Under the pieces are notes generated by a model. That model was not told the origin of the DNA and made no database searches. It saw nothing but the letters and a program-made list of their open reading frames with translations. Shown here one piece after another: positions 53,272 to 60,809 of a stretch of 64,000 nucleotides of DNA; positions within the stretch are counted from its first letter, which is position 1, and the number at the start of each line of letters is the position of its first letter. Source of the stretch: Rhizobium metallidurans (lineage in GTDB: Bacteria; Pseudomonadota; Alphaproteobacteria; Rhizobiales; Rhizobiaceae); assembly GCF_014196505.1 (NCBI RefSeq), contig NZ_JACIDW010000001.1, positions 310,001-374,000 of the forward strand. Direction: 5' to 3'. A program made the position numbers and the translations under genes.

Positions 53272-54015
53272 TTAGAGCGTTACAGGCGTTACCGGGGTGC
53301 TGATTTCCGCGTGCAGCATCTCCCAATGCGACGTTGCGGCGAAGCCCCAGTTGCGCTTTCCGGCGGTAAATTTCACGCTGCCGAGGTAAGCGAGAACCAT
53401 ATCGGCATCGGCGCGCTTGCGCTCGATCTTGTTCGCGCGAATCAATCGCACGATCTCCTTGGCGCGAGCGGCATTGTCGAAGGCGCAACGCTCGACGGCC
53501 TTCGGATATGTCCGCTCGGAGAAATGCATCGCGCGGCCCGCCAGGAGAAGTTTCTTGTACTCGCCCGCCATAAGCAGGCCCTGCCTGTTCAGCGCATCGA
53601 TGGTCGGCTGATAATCGACCCACGGAACCGAAAGCGGCAGCCAGCCAAGCTCGACCGGCGCGTGAACCAGCGCCACCGCCTCGTCGTCGACAAGACGGCC
53701 ATCGGCGTAATCGTCATAGATCGAGCCGATGCCGACCATGCCGAACGCCGAGCATTCGGCTGCCCGCAGAGCCCCCATGCTGGCGCCGCCGGCAACGACG
53801 ACGTTCTGCTCGAGCGCGAAGAGGATTTCCTTGTGCCAGACGGACGGCATCTCGCCGAAATAGCCATCGACGATGCCGATGGCGCGGGCGCCGTCGCGCA
53901 CCGCCTGCAGGATATCGCCCCTCGCAGCGGGCCCGCGAAACTGGACCGACGGATGCTCGGCCTGAAGCCTGTCGAGATCCCGGCCGAAGCTTGGTCCTGC
54001 GAAGATAACTCTCAT
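53272..54015 (-). CDS. tfuA: TfuA-like protein
   Basis: TfuA-core protein of 247 residues. The N-terminus MRVIFAGPSFGRDLDRLQ and the GIVDGYFGEMPSVWHKEILF, GGASMGALRAAEC and IYDDYADGRLVDDEAVALVH segments are the family blocks; the last two are typical of TfuA partners of YcaO. Such pairs install thioamides in archaeal methyl-CoM reductase and in thioviridamide-type peptides, where TfuA helps supply or deliver sulfur. The start overlaps the YcaO stop by 4 nt. The family takes its name from trifolitoxin synthesis in Rhizobium. Confidence 0.87.
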   Translation of the reverse strand: MRVIFAGPSFGRDLDRLQAEHPSVQFRGPAARGDILQAVRDGARAIGIVDGYFGEMPSVWHKEILFALEQNVVVAGGASMGALRAAECSAFGMVGIGSIYDDYADGRLVDDEAVALVHAPVELGWLPLSVPWVDYQPTIDALNRQGLLMAGEYKKLLLAGRAMHFSERTYPKAVERCAFDNAARAKEIVRLIRANKIERKRADADMVLAYLGSVKFTAGKRNWGFAATSHWEMLHAEISTPVTPVTL

Positions 54016-55268
54016 GCCTGGGCTCCCTGCATGGCGCCGATCGCGCGCAATCCAAGTTGGATAAATTCGCCGCTGACATCGACCTCGAGGCCCGGCACGA
54101 TCACGCGGACGACAGAGACCGGAAGACGCGAATGCGGGATCGGCACGGCCACGACCTGCTCGATGCCGCGCGCCCGCAACCGATCCAGAATATGGCGGAT
54201 GGTCTGCTGAATGCTGCGCTTGGCAGGCTCGGCGAAAGCAGGCGCGACCGGCGTCTCGTCGCAGAGCTCGATCAGTTGCTGCATCGGTCCATCGCCATCG
54301 AGGCGCTGATAGACGCGCGGCGAGAAATCGTCACGGCTGCCGGCGATCGCCGTCAACCGGCTCTGCGCCGCCTCGGTGATGGCGCGCAGCGCCGCGCGGA
54401 TAGGATCTGGATGGCAACCGCAGCCGCCACAGACATTCGTCCAGCGCGCATCGACGCGGTCGCCGAGGTCGCCGGGAACGATGACGGCAAGGAAACTCGG
54501 CACGCCGATGTCGGTTGTCATGTCGAGCAGCAGCAGACCCATTCCGGCGCGGGCAATGCGGTCGGTGATGATGTCGATGACGGGATCGCCGAAGCCGGCC
54601 GGATCGATGCGCGATCCGCGCAGTTCATCGAAGGGGCGAAGCTGTGTCAGCGCCCAGGCGTCGCGCTCTACCAGCTCGCACAGGCCGTGAAGCACGGCTT
54701 CCGCAGGGCGATTGCCAGAGGCCAGGCCGTCACTGGACTGCTCGAAGCCGGAAGGACGCGTGCCGCGGTGGTCGAGACCGACCAATGACCACGGCACGAA
54801 AACCGGCTTGTCATTCATGATATCGAGGCCTTCGCTCCAGGCGAGCGGGCCGGCATCGATGTCCGACGGCACACAACGGGCGACGGAATCGAGATCGATG
54901 AGCGGTGCACGCTCGGCCTTCATGCCGGCGAGCGTGGCGATGACCAGATCATCCGGCTGCATCTCGGCAACGCGGGTTTCGACCGCCTCCATGGCGGCCG
55001 AGGTCATCGCGGCTTCCTCGTCGATGCCCTTGCCCTGGAAGACGGACAGCGTGTAGCTGTTCGGGCGGGTCGCGAAGGCGACTGGAATTTCCAGAAGATC
55101 GAGCGCCGTCAACAAGCCGACGCGCGTTATTCCAAGCTCGGCGAAGTGCGGCTTGATCGCCGCGAATGTCTGTCCAGGCGTCAGGGAGCGGTCGTGGTAG
55201 GCGCTGACGCCCGCCGCGGAAAGACTTAGATCCCCAGCCAGATCCATGAGTGCTGCCTGAACAGACAT
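54012..55268 (-). CDS. YcaO-domain peptide cyclodehydratase or thioamide synthetase
   Basis: ATP-dependent backbone-activating enzyme of 418 residues. YcaO nucleotide motifs are present: S90-x3-E94-x2-E97 in TSAAMEAVETRV, E198/E201 in CELVERDAW, and E299/Q302 with R304 in TEAAQSRLTAIAGSRDD. The C-terminus lacks the PxPxP tail of azoline-forming enzymes. No separate E1-like or dehydrogenase gene is nearby. ATG 55268 follows GAGG at good distance and lies 11 nt after the stop of a 41-residue gene; the open frame to 55430 covers that gene and is not used. With TfuA it most likely makes a thioamide. Confidence 0.85.
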   Translation of the reverse strand: MSVQAALMDLAGDLSLSAAGVSAYHDRSLTPGQTFAAIKPHFAELGITRVGLLTALDLLEIPVAFATRPNSYTLSVFQGKGIDEEAAMTSAAMEAVETRVAEMQPDDLVIATLAGMKAERAPLIDLDSVARCVPSDIDAGPLAWSEGLDIMNDKPVFVPWSLVGLDHRGTRPSGFEQSSDGLASGNRPAEAVLHGLCELVERDAWALTQLRPFDELRGSRIDPAGFGDPVIDIITDRIARAGMGLLLLDMTTDIGVPSFLAVIVPGDLGDRVDARWTNVCGGCGCHPDPIRAALRAITEAAQSRLTAIAGSRDDFSPRVYQRLDGDGPMQQLIELCDETPVAPAFAEPAKRSIQQTIRHILDRLRARGIEQVVAVPIPHSRLPVSVVRVIVPGLEVDVSGEFIQLGLRAIGAMQGAQA

Positions 55269-55279
55269 CCGCAATAACC

Positions 55280-55405
55280 TCAACGGAACTTCAGAGCGTG
55301 AACGATGTTCGCGGTCGCGTTGGTGTCGAGCTGAACGGCATTCTGCTTCAGAACAGCCTGAGCAGCAGCGGAGAGGCGAACGGTGGACTTGATTGCGTTG
55401 GTCAT
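55280..55405 (-). CDS. candidate RiPP precursor peptide, 41 residues
   Basis: Short frame on the minus strand beginning MTNAIKSTVRLSAAAQAV and ending NIVHALKFR. AAGGAG lies about 6 nt before ATG 55405, a strong start. The peptide has no Cys; Ser is only at 7 and 12 and Thr at 2, 8, 28 and 31. It ends 11 nt before the YcaO gene, whose ribosome-binding site overlaps its stop. Length and position fit a precursor with an amphipathic leader (about 1-25) and a short core. Trifolitoxin's precursor is of similar size. The core boundary is not known. Confidence 0.7.
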   Translation of the reverse strand: MTNAIKSTVRLSAAAQAVLKQNAVQLDTNATANIVHALKFR

Positions 55406-55525
55406 TGTTTTCTCCTTTTGGTGGCAGCATTTGCTGCGAACAGGAGAGACTGTGAACGGCCGGCGTTATTCCGGTGTGACTGGAAATTTCGCTAATTAAC
55501 GGCCAAAATCGCGATGTGTCGCACT

Positions 55526-57475
55526 TCAGGACAGACCGGCCATCCTGAGTCCGTCTATCAACTGGCGAGTATCGTCAGGGTTGCGATCCGGCACGAAACG
55601 CCAGACATCTTCCGTGCGAAAATCCGGAAAATTCTCGAGGACAACCGAAGCGTAGTGCGCTGCGGTGGCCTTGTCGCCATTCTTGGCGTGCGCCGCGGCG
55701 AGCAGGCGGGAGGTCGCCGGCCGGTCCTTGACACGGTCTAGCACCTCGATCGCCTTGGCGTAATTCTCCTGGACAAAGTGAATGCCGCCCAGGTTCCAGT
55801 AGTAGTAATCCGGCGGCAGTGGATTGAGTTTCAGCGCGGCGTGGCTGAGCTCCAAGGCGCGATCGCTCTGCCCGTCGTGCAGAAGCGCATCCGCGTGGTC
55901 GGCCAGAATATCCGCATCATTCGGATTGAGCATCTGCGCTTCGGCGAAGAAATCGAGGCTATCGGCAAAGCGGCGGCGATAGAGCGCGACGAAGCCAAGC
56001 TCGCGCATGGCTCTTCCGCTGTTCGGATCGCTGTCGCGCGCCTGCCATGCCGAGCGATCCGCCTCTTCCAGGAGTGCGGTGTCCTTCATGCCGCGAACGA
56101 GCCACTCCATGCCCAGCACCCGGGCCATGCCGGCATGAGCGGAGGAGAACCGGTCATGTCTCGTCAGCGCGGATTTGAACCACTTTCGCGCCTGCCGCAG
56201 GTGCTGCAGATCGGTTTTCGATACAAGCCGCTTGCCCTCGAGATAAAGCCGATAGGCGGAGGGCGAGACATCGTGCATCATATCCGTCAGTTCGCGCCGC
56301 TCGATCGTATCGGCGAGCGTCATGACGATGCGCCGCGCCAATTGGCCAAAGGACTGGTTGACCTTCTGCATGGCAAGTGGCAGATCGATCGCCCACAGAA
56401 CCTCGGCGGTCGAGGTCTTCGTCAGGCGGCAGGTTGCGTAAATCTCATCCTCGCGGCCGTGAATGGTCACGTAGACGGTGTAATCGAAACGCAATTCCGG
56501 CGGCATGGGCTGCAATTCGCCGCTGGCGAGACTGCGGTTCAGGATTTCGACGCTGGTATGCGCCGCGATCACCTTGAAGCCACGCTGCTGGCTGAGGCCG
56601 ATCGTGACGTCCTCGAGTAGGGCCCGGCCGACGCGCTGGAGCAACGGCTCGGACAGCATCGTCTCCGGGGGAAGGATGAGCACGCGCGGTTGGCCGAGCG
56701 GATCGGCGGCCACGGGCCGGACGGATGCTGTTTCCGCGACAACGGGCGCGGCCGGCGCGATGATGCCGAGTTCCAACGCGAGAGCCTGCGTCGTTGCATC
56801 CGGCTCCGCGCCATACTCGGCCTTCAATTCGTTTCGGCAGCGGAAATAGGCTTGGCGCGCCGAAGCGAGATCGCCCGCCGTCGCATGCACCTTCATCAGC
56901 GCGCGGCAGGCTGCCTCGTTCGCCGGATCGGTGGCCACAAGCAGCCCCGCCAGCAACACGATATCGGCAAGCGTCAGCTTTTCGGGCGAATCAAGCAGCG
57001 TCATCAGATGCGCATCACGGCACTCGGCAATGCGGCGGCGCTCGATCGTGACCCACTCATCGGCTTCCATCGTCGGCGCGCGGAAACCCTCAAGCAACTC
57101 GCCCTGAAGCAGACCCCAATCGCTCCGCGCCAACGGATGCGTCGCATCCCGCAGCAACAGGACATCGGTCGCCCAATGCTCGGCATTGAGCGTGATATGA
57201 GTGTTGGTGGCGGTAATCAGGCGCGGCAGCCCTTCCGGTACGCTGCGATCGATGCGGGCGAGCAACTGTCGAAGGCTGCCGGCGCGCTGTTTCGACACGT
57301 CGGACTGCCATAGCATACCCCGCAACGTCTCGCGCTCCATCGAAAACTGCGACGACGCAGCCACGAAAGCCAGGAGCGGATAGGCCTTTTCCGGAAGCAC
57401 GATTTCGCCGTCATTGGCGAAAAGCGCTGGCTTTCCGAGCAAGCGAAGCAGAAGGCTGTGCTTAGCCACTGACAC
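55526..57475 (-). CDS. SARP/BTAD-like regulator with TolB-like and TPR regions
   Basis: Protein of about 649 residues. An N-terminal winged helix (LLLRLLGKPALFANDGEIVL) and BTAD-like helices (RALMKVHATAGDLASARQAY) are followed by a TolB/FlgO-like domain near 270-400 (VLILPPETMLSEPLLQRVGR) and TPR repeats to the end (FFAEAQMLNPNDADILADHA). There are no membrane segments. GTG 57475 (VSVAKHSLLL) is a tentative start, since the frame is open to 57568 and no ribosome-binding site decides. It lies 120 nt upstream of the precursor gene on the same strand and is the likely regulator of the RiPP cluster. Confidence 0.75.
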   Translation of the reverse strand: MSVAKHSLLLRLLGKPALFANDGEIVLPEKAYPLLAFVAASSQFSMERETLRGMLWQSDVSKQRAGSLRQLLARIDRSVPEGLPRLITATNTHITLNAEHWATDVLLLRDATHPLARSDWGLLQGELLEGFRAPTMEADEWVTIERRRIAECRDAHLMTLLDSPEKLTLADIVLLAGLLVATDPANEAACRALMKVHATAGDLASARQAYFRCRNELKAEYGAEPDATTQALALELGIIAPAAPVVAETASVRPVAADPLGQPRVLILPPETMLSEPLLQRVGRALLEDVTIGLSQQRGFKVIAAHTSVEILNRSLASGELQPMPPELRFDYTVYVTIHGREDEIYATCRLTKTSTAEVLWAIDLPLAMQKVNQSFGQLARRIVMTLADTIERRELTDMMHDVSPSAYRLYLEGKRLVSKTDLQHLRQARKWFKSALTRHDRFSSAHAGMARVLGMEWLVRGMKDTALLEEADRSAWQARDSDPNSGRAMRELGFVALYRRRFADSLDFFAEAQMLNPNDADILADHADALLHDGQSDRALELSHAALKLNPLPPDYYYWNLGGIHFVQENYAKAIEVLDRVKDRPATSRLLAAAHAKNGDKATAAHYASVVLENFPDFRTEDVWRFVPDRNPDDTRQLIDGLRMAGLS

Positions 57476-57678
57476 CAAGGGTAACTCGCGTTTGGATGAT
57501 CCAAGACAAGTATAGTGAAAAGCGACTATAACGCAAAAGGAATGCGGCCACTCGGTTGAGTTTTTCAACCGTTAGACGATAGCGATCTCAAACACGGTTT
57601 AGAAAAATCGGGATCGGCGGGAAGGAAACGCTGCGACCGTCGATCGCCGTGCCAATGCGAGGCACATCAGCCGCGATC

Positions 57679-57714
57679 CAAAAGAAATGGCGCCGGCCTT
57701 TCGACCAGCGCCAT
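57679..57714 (-). terminator. Rho-independent terminator of glnII
   Basis: On the minus strand, a stem ATGGCGC / GCGCCAT plus two inner pairs, followed by TTTCTTTT, 22 nt after the glnII stop. It separates glnII from the RiPP regulator gene. Confidence 0.75.
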
Positions 57715-57736
57715 CACATTCAATCAAGCATAGCGC

Positions 57737-58777
57737 TTAGGCGGCAGCCGACGCGAAACCAGCCGTCGGAACTTCCGAGATCGTCTTCAGAACCTGGGAG
57801 GCGATCTGGTAAGGGCAACCCTGCGAGTTCGGGCGGCGATCTTCCAGGTAACCCTTGTAGTCGTTCTTGACGAAGGAGTGCGGAACGCGGATCGAAGCGC
57901 CACGGTCGGCAACGCCGTAGGAGAATTTGTTCCACGGAGCAGTTTCGTGCTTGCCGGTCAGACGCTTGTCGTTGTCCGGGCCGTAAACGGCGATGTGAGC
58001 ATCGAGGTTCTTTTCGAACTGGGCCATCAGAGCTTCGAAGTAGGCCTTGCCGCCAACTTCGCGCATGAACTTGGTCGAGAAGTTGCAGTGCATGCCCGAA
58101 CCGTTCCAGTCGGTGTCGCCGAGCGGCTTGCAGTGATACTCGATGTCGATGCCGTACTTTTCAGTCAGGCGCTGCAGCAGGTAGCGTGCCATCCAGATCT
58201 GGTCAGCGGCCTTCTTGGAGCCCTTGCCGAAAATCTGGAATTCCCACTGGCCCTTGGCAACTTCGGCGTTGATGCCTTCGTGGTTGATGCCGGCGGCGAG
58301 GCAGAGGTCGAGGTGCTCTTCGACGATTTCGCGCGCAACCGGGCCGACATTGCTGGAGCCGACGCCGCAATAATAAGGACCCTGCGGAGCCGGGTAGCCC
58401 TGCTCCGGGAAGCCGAGCGGACGGCCGTTTTCGTAGAAGAAGTATTCCTGCTCGAAGCCGAACCATGCATCTTCGTCGTCGAGGATGGTCGCGCGGCTGT
58501 TGGACGGATGCGGGGTGACGCCGTCGGGCATCATGACTTCGCACATGACGAGGACACCGTTGGTACGAGCCGGGTCCGGATAAACGGCGACGGGCTTCAG
58601 CACGCAATCGGAGCTGCGGCCTTCGGCCTGCATCGTGGAGGAACCATCGAAGCCCCAGAGCGGCAGCTGCTCGAGCGTCGGGAATTCTGCAAATTCCTTG
58701 ACCTGCGTCTTGCCACGAAGGTTCGGTACCGGGGTGTATCCATCGAGCCAGATGTACTCGAGCTTATACTTGGTCAT
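57737..58777 (-). CDS. glnII: glutamine synthetase II
   Basis: Eukaryotic-type glutamine synthetase of 346 residues, the exact size of rhizobial GSII. It joins ammonia to glutamate with ATP. The family blocks are WGFDGSSTMQAEG, WFGFEQEYFFYENGRPLGFP, GINHEGINAEVAKGQWEFQI and NGSGMHCNFSTKFM. ATG 58777 (MTKYKLEYIW) is the normal start; an upstream in-frame ATG at 58792 is not used. A sigma-54 promoter and an NtrC-type site lie upstream, and gstI is divergent, the known rhizobial arrangement. Confidence 0.96.
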   Translation of the reverse strand: MTKYKLEYIWLDGYTPVPNLRGKTQVKEFAEFPTLEQLPLWGFDGSSTMQAEGRSSDCVLKPVAVYPDPARTNGVLVMCEVMMPDGVTPHPSNSRATILDDEDAWFGFEQEYFFYENGRPLGFPEQGYPAPQGPYYCGVGSSNVGPVAREIVEEHLDLCLAAGINHEGINAEVAKGQWEFQIFGKGSKKAADQIWMARYLLQRLTEKYGIDIEYHCKPLGDTDWNGSGMHCNFSTKFMREVGGKAYFEALMAQFEKNLDAHIAVYGPDNDKRLTGKHETAPWNKFSYGVADRGASIRVPHSFVKNDYKGYLEDRRPNSQGCPYQIASQVLKTISEVPTAGFASAAA

Positions 58778-58863
58778 TTGCGAGTCTCTCAAACTAAGGT
58801 GTCAGCAGGTCCCAGGAACGCGTCAGCCGAAGCTTCCTTGCCCATGGAGGGATGCAAAGGGGT

Positions 58864-58881
58864 ATGCATGTAGCGTGCCAG
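58864..58881 (-). promoter_or_regulatory. sigma-54 promoter of glnII
   Basis: On the minus strand CTGGCACGCTACATGCAT: the -24 GG and -12 GC are separated by the required 10 bp (TGGCAC-N5-ATGC against consensus TTGC). It predicts transcription near 58853 and an untranslated leader of about 75 nt. Confidence 0.8.
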
Positions 58882-59070
58882 TTCGCGACGAGGGGTGAAA
58901 CGGCTGATCGGAAACGCCTCGATTGTGTGGCTACACCCCGAGCGTCCAACGACCGAAAACGGTCCGGAACTGCCAGCGGACTCAAGCGGTTACGTCACCG
59001 CGAGATCCATTGCCACGCCCGAAAAGGCTGAACAGCGAAGGCGTCAATTTTTTCTGCACAACAGTCATTA

Positions 59071-59087
59071 TGCACACTTATTGTGCA
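59071..59087. promoter_or_regulatory. NtrC-type binding site in the glnII-gstI gap
   Basis: TGCAC-ACTTATT-GTGCA: perfect half-sites with the 7-bp spacing of the NtrC consensus, 190 bp upstream of the sigma-54 promoter. A second, half-matching TGCAC lies at 59055. It probably activates glnII at low nitrogen. Confidence 0.7.
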
Positions 59088-59257
59088 AATGCATATTTTA
59101 TGTATTGAGCCGATTTCTGATATAAAGCTGTTCAAATCGCGATTGCCCACGATTCAAACATTTGTTGCACTTTTTTCAATCAAATAGCGCATTCTCTGTG
59201 CATCCATGCTATTCTCTTTCTTAACGCTTTAGGGCGGACTCAATTTGGAGGCATGAC

Positions 59258-59461
59258 ATGGTTACTGGTGTGCATCACGAGTCGGCAACGATCCACGCTT
59301 TCCCGGCGAAGCGCTTCGCTTCATCGTCGCTTCGCCAGAAGGTCGACCTGGAAAAAGATCTGGAACCCTGTGTCTACGACAGCTGCTGGTACCACGAGGA
59401 CGCCATGAAAGAGGAAGAAGAGTCGGCAAAGCCGCGCTTTACCCCGCGCTTCGTGGACTGA
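59258..59461 (+). CDS. gstI: GstI, translational inhibitor of glnII (DUF2735 family)
   Basis: Small protein of 67 residues (MVTGVHHESATIHAFPAKRF...) with an acidic middle (EDAMKEEEESAKP). DUF2735/GstI proteins are encoded divergently from glnII in rhizobia; in Rhizobium leguminosarum GstI blocks glnII translation. GGAGG lies upstream of ATG 59258; an out-of-frame ATG at 59254 is not used. The divergent gap carries the NtrC-type site, which may act on both genes. It has two Cys in CVYDSC of unknown use. Confidence 0.85.
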   Translation: MVTGVHHESATIHAFPAKRFASSSLRQKVDLEKDLEPCVYDSCWYHEDAMKEEEESAKPRFTPRFVD

Positions 59462-59600
59462 GGCGGCTTCGCCGGCAGGTAAGCTCGATCTGTTCACCAC
59501 CCAGATCTGATGTGATTGTACGCGGTTCCGCTTTGTCGGGGTTGCGCATATCCATCGTACGCGTCATGACGGGCTCGCGAGTTCAATTGCGGGCGAATGT

Positions 59601-60809
59601 ATGTCGGACAAAGAGGTAGCCATCATTGGCGGCGGGCCGGCGGGTCTTATGGCGGCGGAGATTATGTCTTCAGCCGGGCATCGGGTCACCGTCTACGAGG
59701 CCATGCCGACGGTCGCGCGCAAATTTCTGCTTGCGGGAAAATCGGGCCTCAACATCACCCATTCGGAAGACTATCAGCGCTTTGCGACACGCTTTGGCAG
59801 CGCGAACGGTCGCCTGCGCGGCGCGCTCGACGCTTTCCGCCCTGATGACATCAGGCAATGGACCGCGACCCTGGATACCGAGACCTTCGTCGGAACCTCC
59901 GGACGCGTCTTTCCCGTGGCGATGAAGGCATCGCCTCTGTTGCGCGCGTGGATACGGCGGCTGGACGCGCAAGGGGTGACGATACGGACGAGACACCGCT
60001 GGCAAGGCTTTTCAGACGGCGGGTATGCGTTCGAAACGCCTGAGGGCAACCATGTTGCCCGGCCCGATGCCGCCCTTCTGGCGCTTGGCGGCCAGAGTTG
60101 GCCGCGCCTTGGATCGGACGGTCGTTGGATCGACTGGTTGCGGAATGAAGCGATTGCCGTTCACGATTTCCAACCGGCCAACTGCGGTTTCGACGTCAAC
60201 TGGAGCGGGGTGTTTCGCGAGCGCTTCGCCGGCGCCGCGATAAAGTCCGTGGTGGCGACCTCGTCGGCGGGATCGTCGCAGGGCGAGTTCGTGGTCACGC
60301 AACACGGCATCGAGGGCAGCCTGGTTTACGCCCATGCCGCGGCATTGCGAGACGCGCTGACGTCAGGGCAGCCCACCACACTTTCCGTCGACCTGATGCC
60401 CGGTCGCGCGCTGGAGCGGATCGAAGGCGATCTTGCGAAGCAGGACGCCAAGGCGAGCCTCGCAAGCCGGCTGCGCAAAGGCGCCGGCCTCGATGGCGTC
60501 AAGGCGAACCTCGTTCGCGAGTGCGGCGGCGATGCAGACCTGCGCGACCCGGCACGGCTGGCACGGCTTATCAAGGCGCTACCGATCTCGGTCGTGGCCC
60601 CGCGCCCGATCGCCGAGGCCATTTCATCGGCAGGCGGCATTGATTGGGACGAGATCGACGAGCATTACATGCTGAAGCGGCGCCCCGGCCTGTTCGTCGC
60701 CGGCGAGATGATCGATTGGGAAGCCCCGACCGGCGGCTATCTTTTGACCGCATGCTTCGCGACCGGGCGCGCCGCCGCGCGCGGCATCACGGACTGGCTG
60801 CGGGCCTGA
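59601..60809 (+). CDS. NAD(P)/FAD-dependent oxidoreductase, HI0933/YhiN-like (TIGR03862 type)
   Basis: Flavoprotein of 402 residues. The FAD Rossmann motif is VAIIGGGPAGLMAAEIMSSA, then LAGKSGLNITHSE is the family block. The C-terminus has PGLFVAGEMIDWEAPTGGYL, then TACFATGRAA, for the second FAD contact. ATG 59601 is used. The physiological reaction of the family is not known. It is convergent with the RND pump gene, with 1 nt between the two stops, and otherwise unlinked. Confidence 0.85.
   Translation: MSDKEVAIIGGGPAGLMAAEIMSSAGHRVTVYEAMPTVARKFLLAGKSGLNITHSEDYQRFATRFGSANGRLRGALDAFRPDDIRQWTATLDTETFVGTSGRVFPVAMKASPLLRAWIRRLDAQGVTIRTRHRWQGFSDGGYAFETPEGNHVARPDAALLALGGQSWPRLGSDGRWIDWLRNEAIAVHDFQPANCGFDVNWSGVFRERFAGAAIKSVVATSSAGSSQGEFVVTQHGIEGSLVYAHAAALRDALTSGQPTTLSVDLMPGRALERIEGDLAKQDAKASLASRLRKGAGLDGVKANLVRECGGDADLRDPARLARLIKALPISVVAPRPIAEAISSAGGIDWDEIDEHYMLKRRPGLFVAGEMIDWEAPTGGYLLTACFATGRAAARGITDWLRA

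Noticed and set aside
55268..55430. N-terminal extension of YcaO to a start at 55430.
   Set aside because: The extra residues are Arg/Cys-rich and unlike YcaO; the region is the 41-residue gene in another frame with a strong ribosome-binding site, and YcaO has its own GAGG before 55268.
59258..59461. The 67-residue frame with CVYDSC as a second RiPP precursor.
   Set aside because: It matches the GstI/DUF2735 gene by size and by divergent position to glnII, and lies beyond glnII and its terminator from the YcaO cluster.
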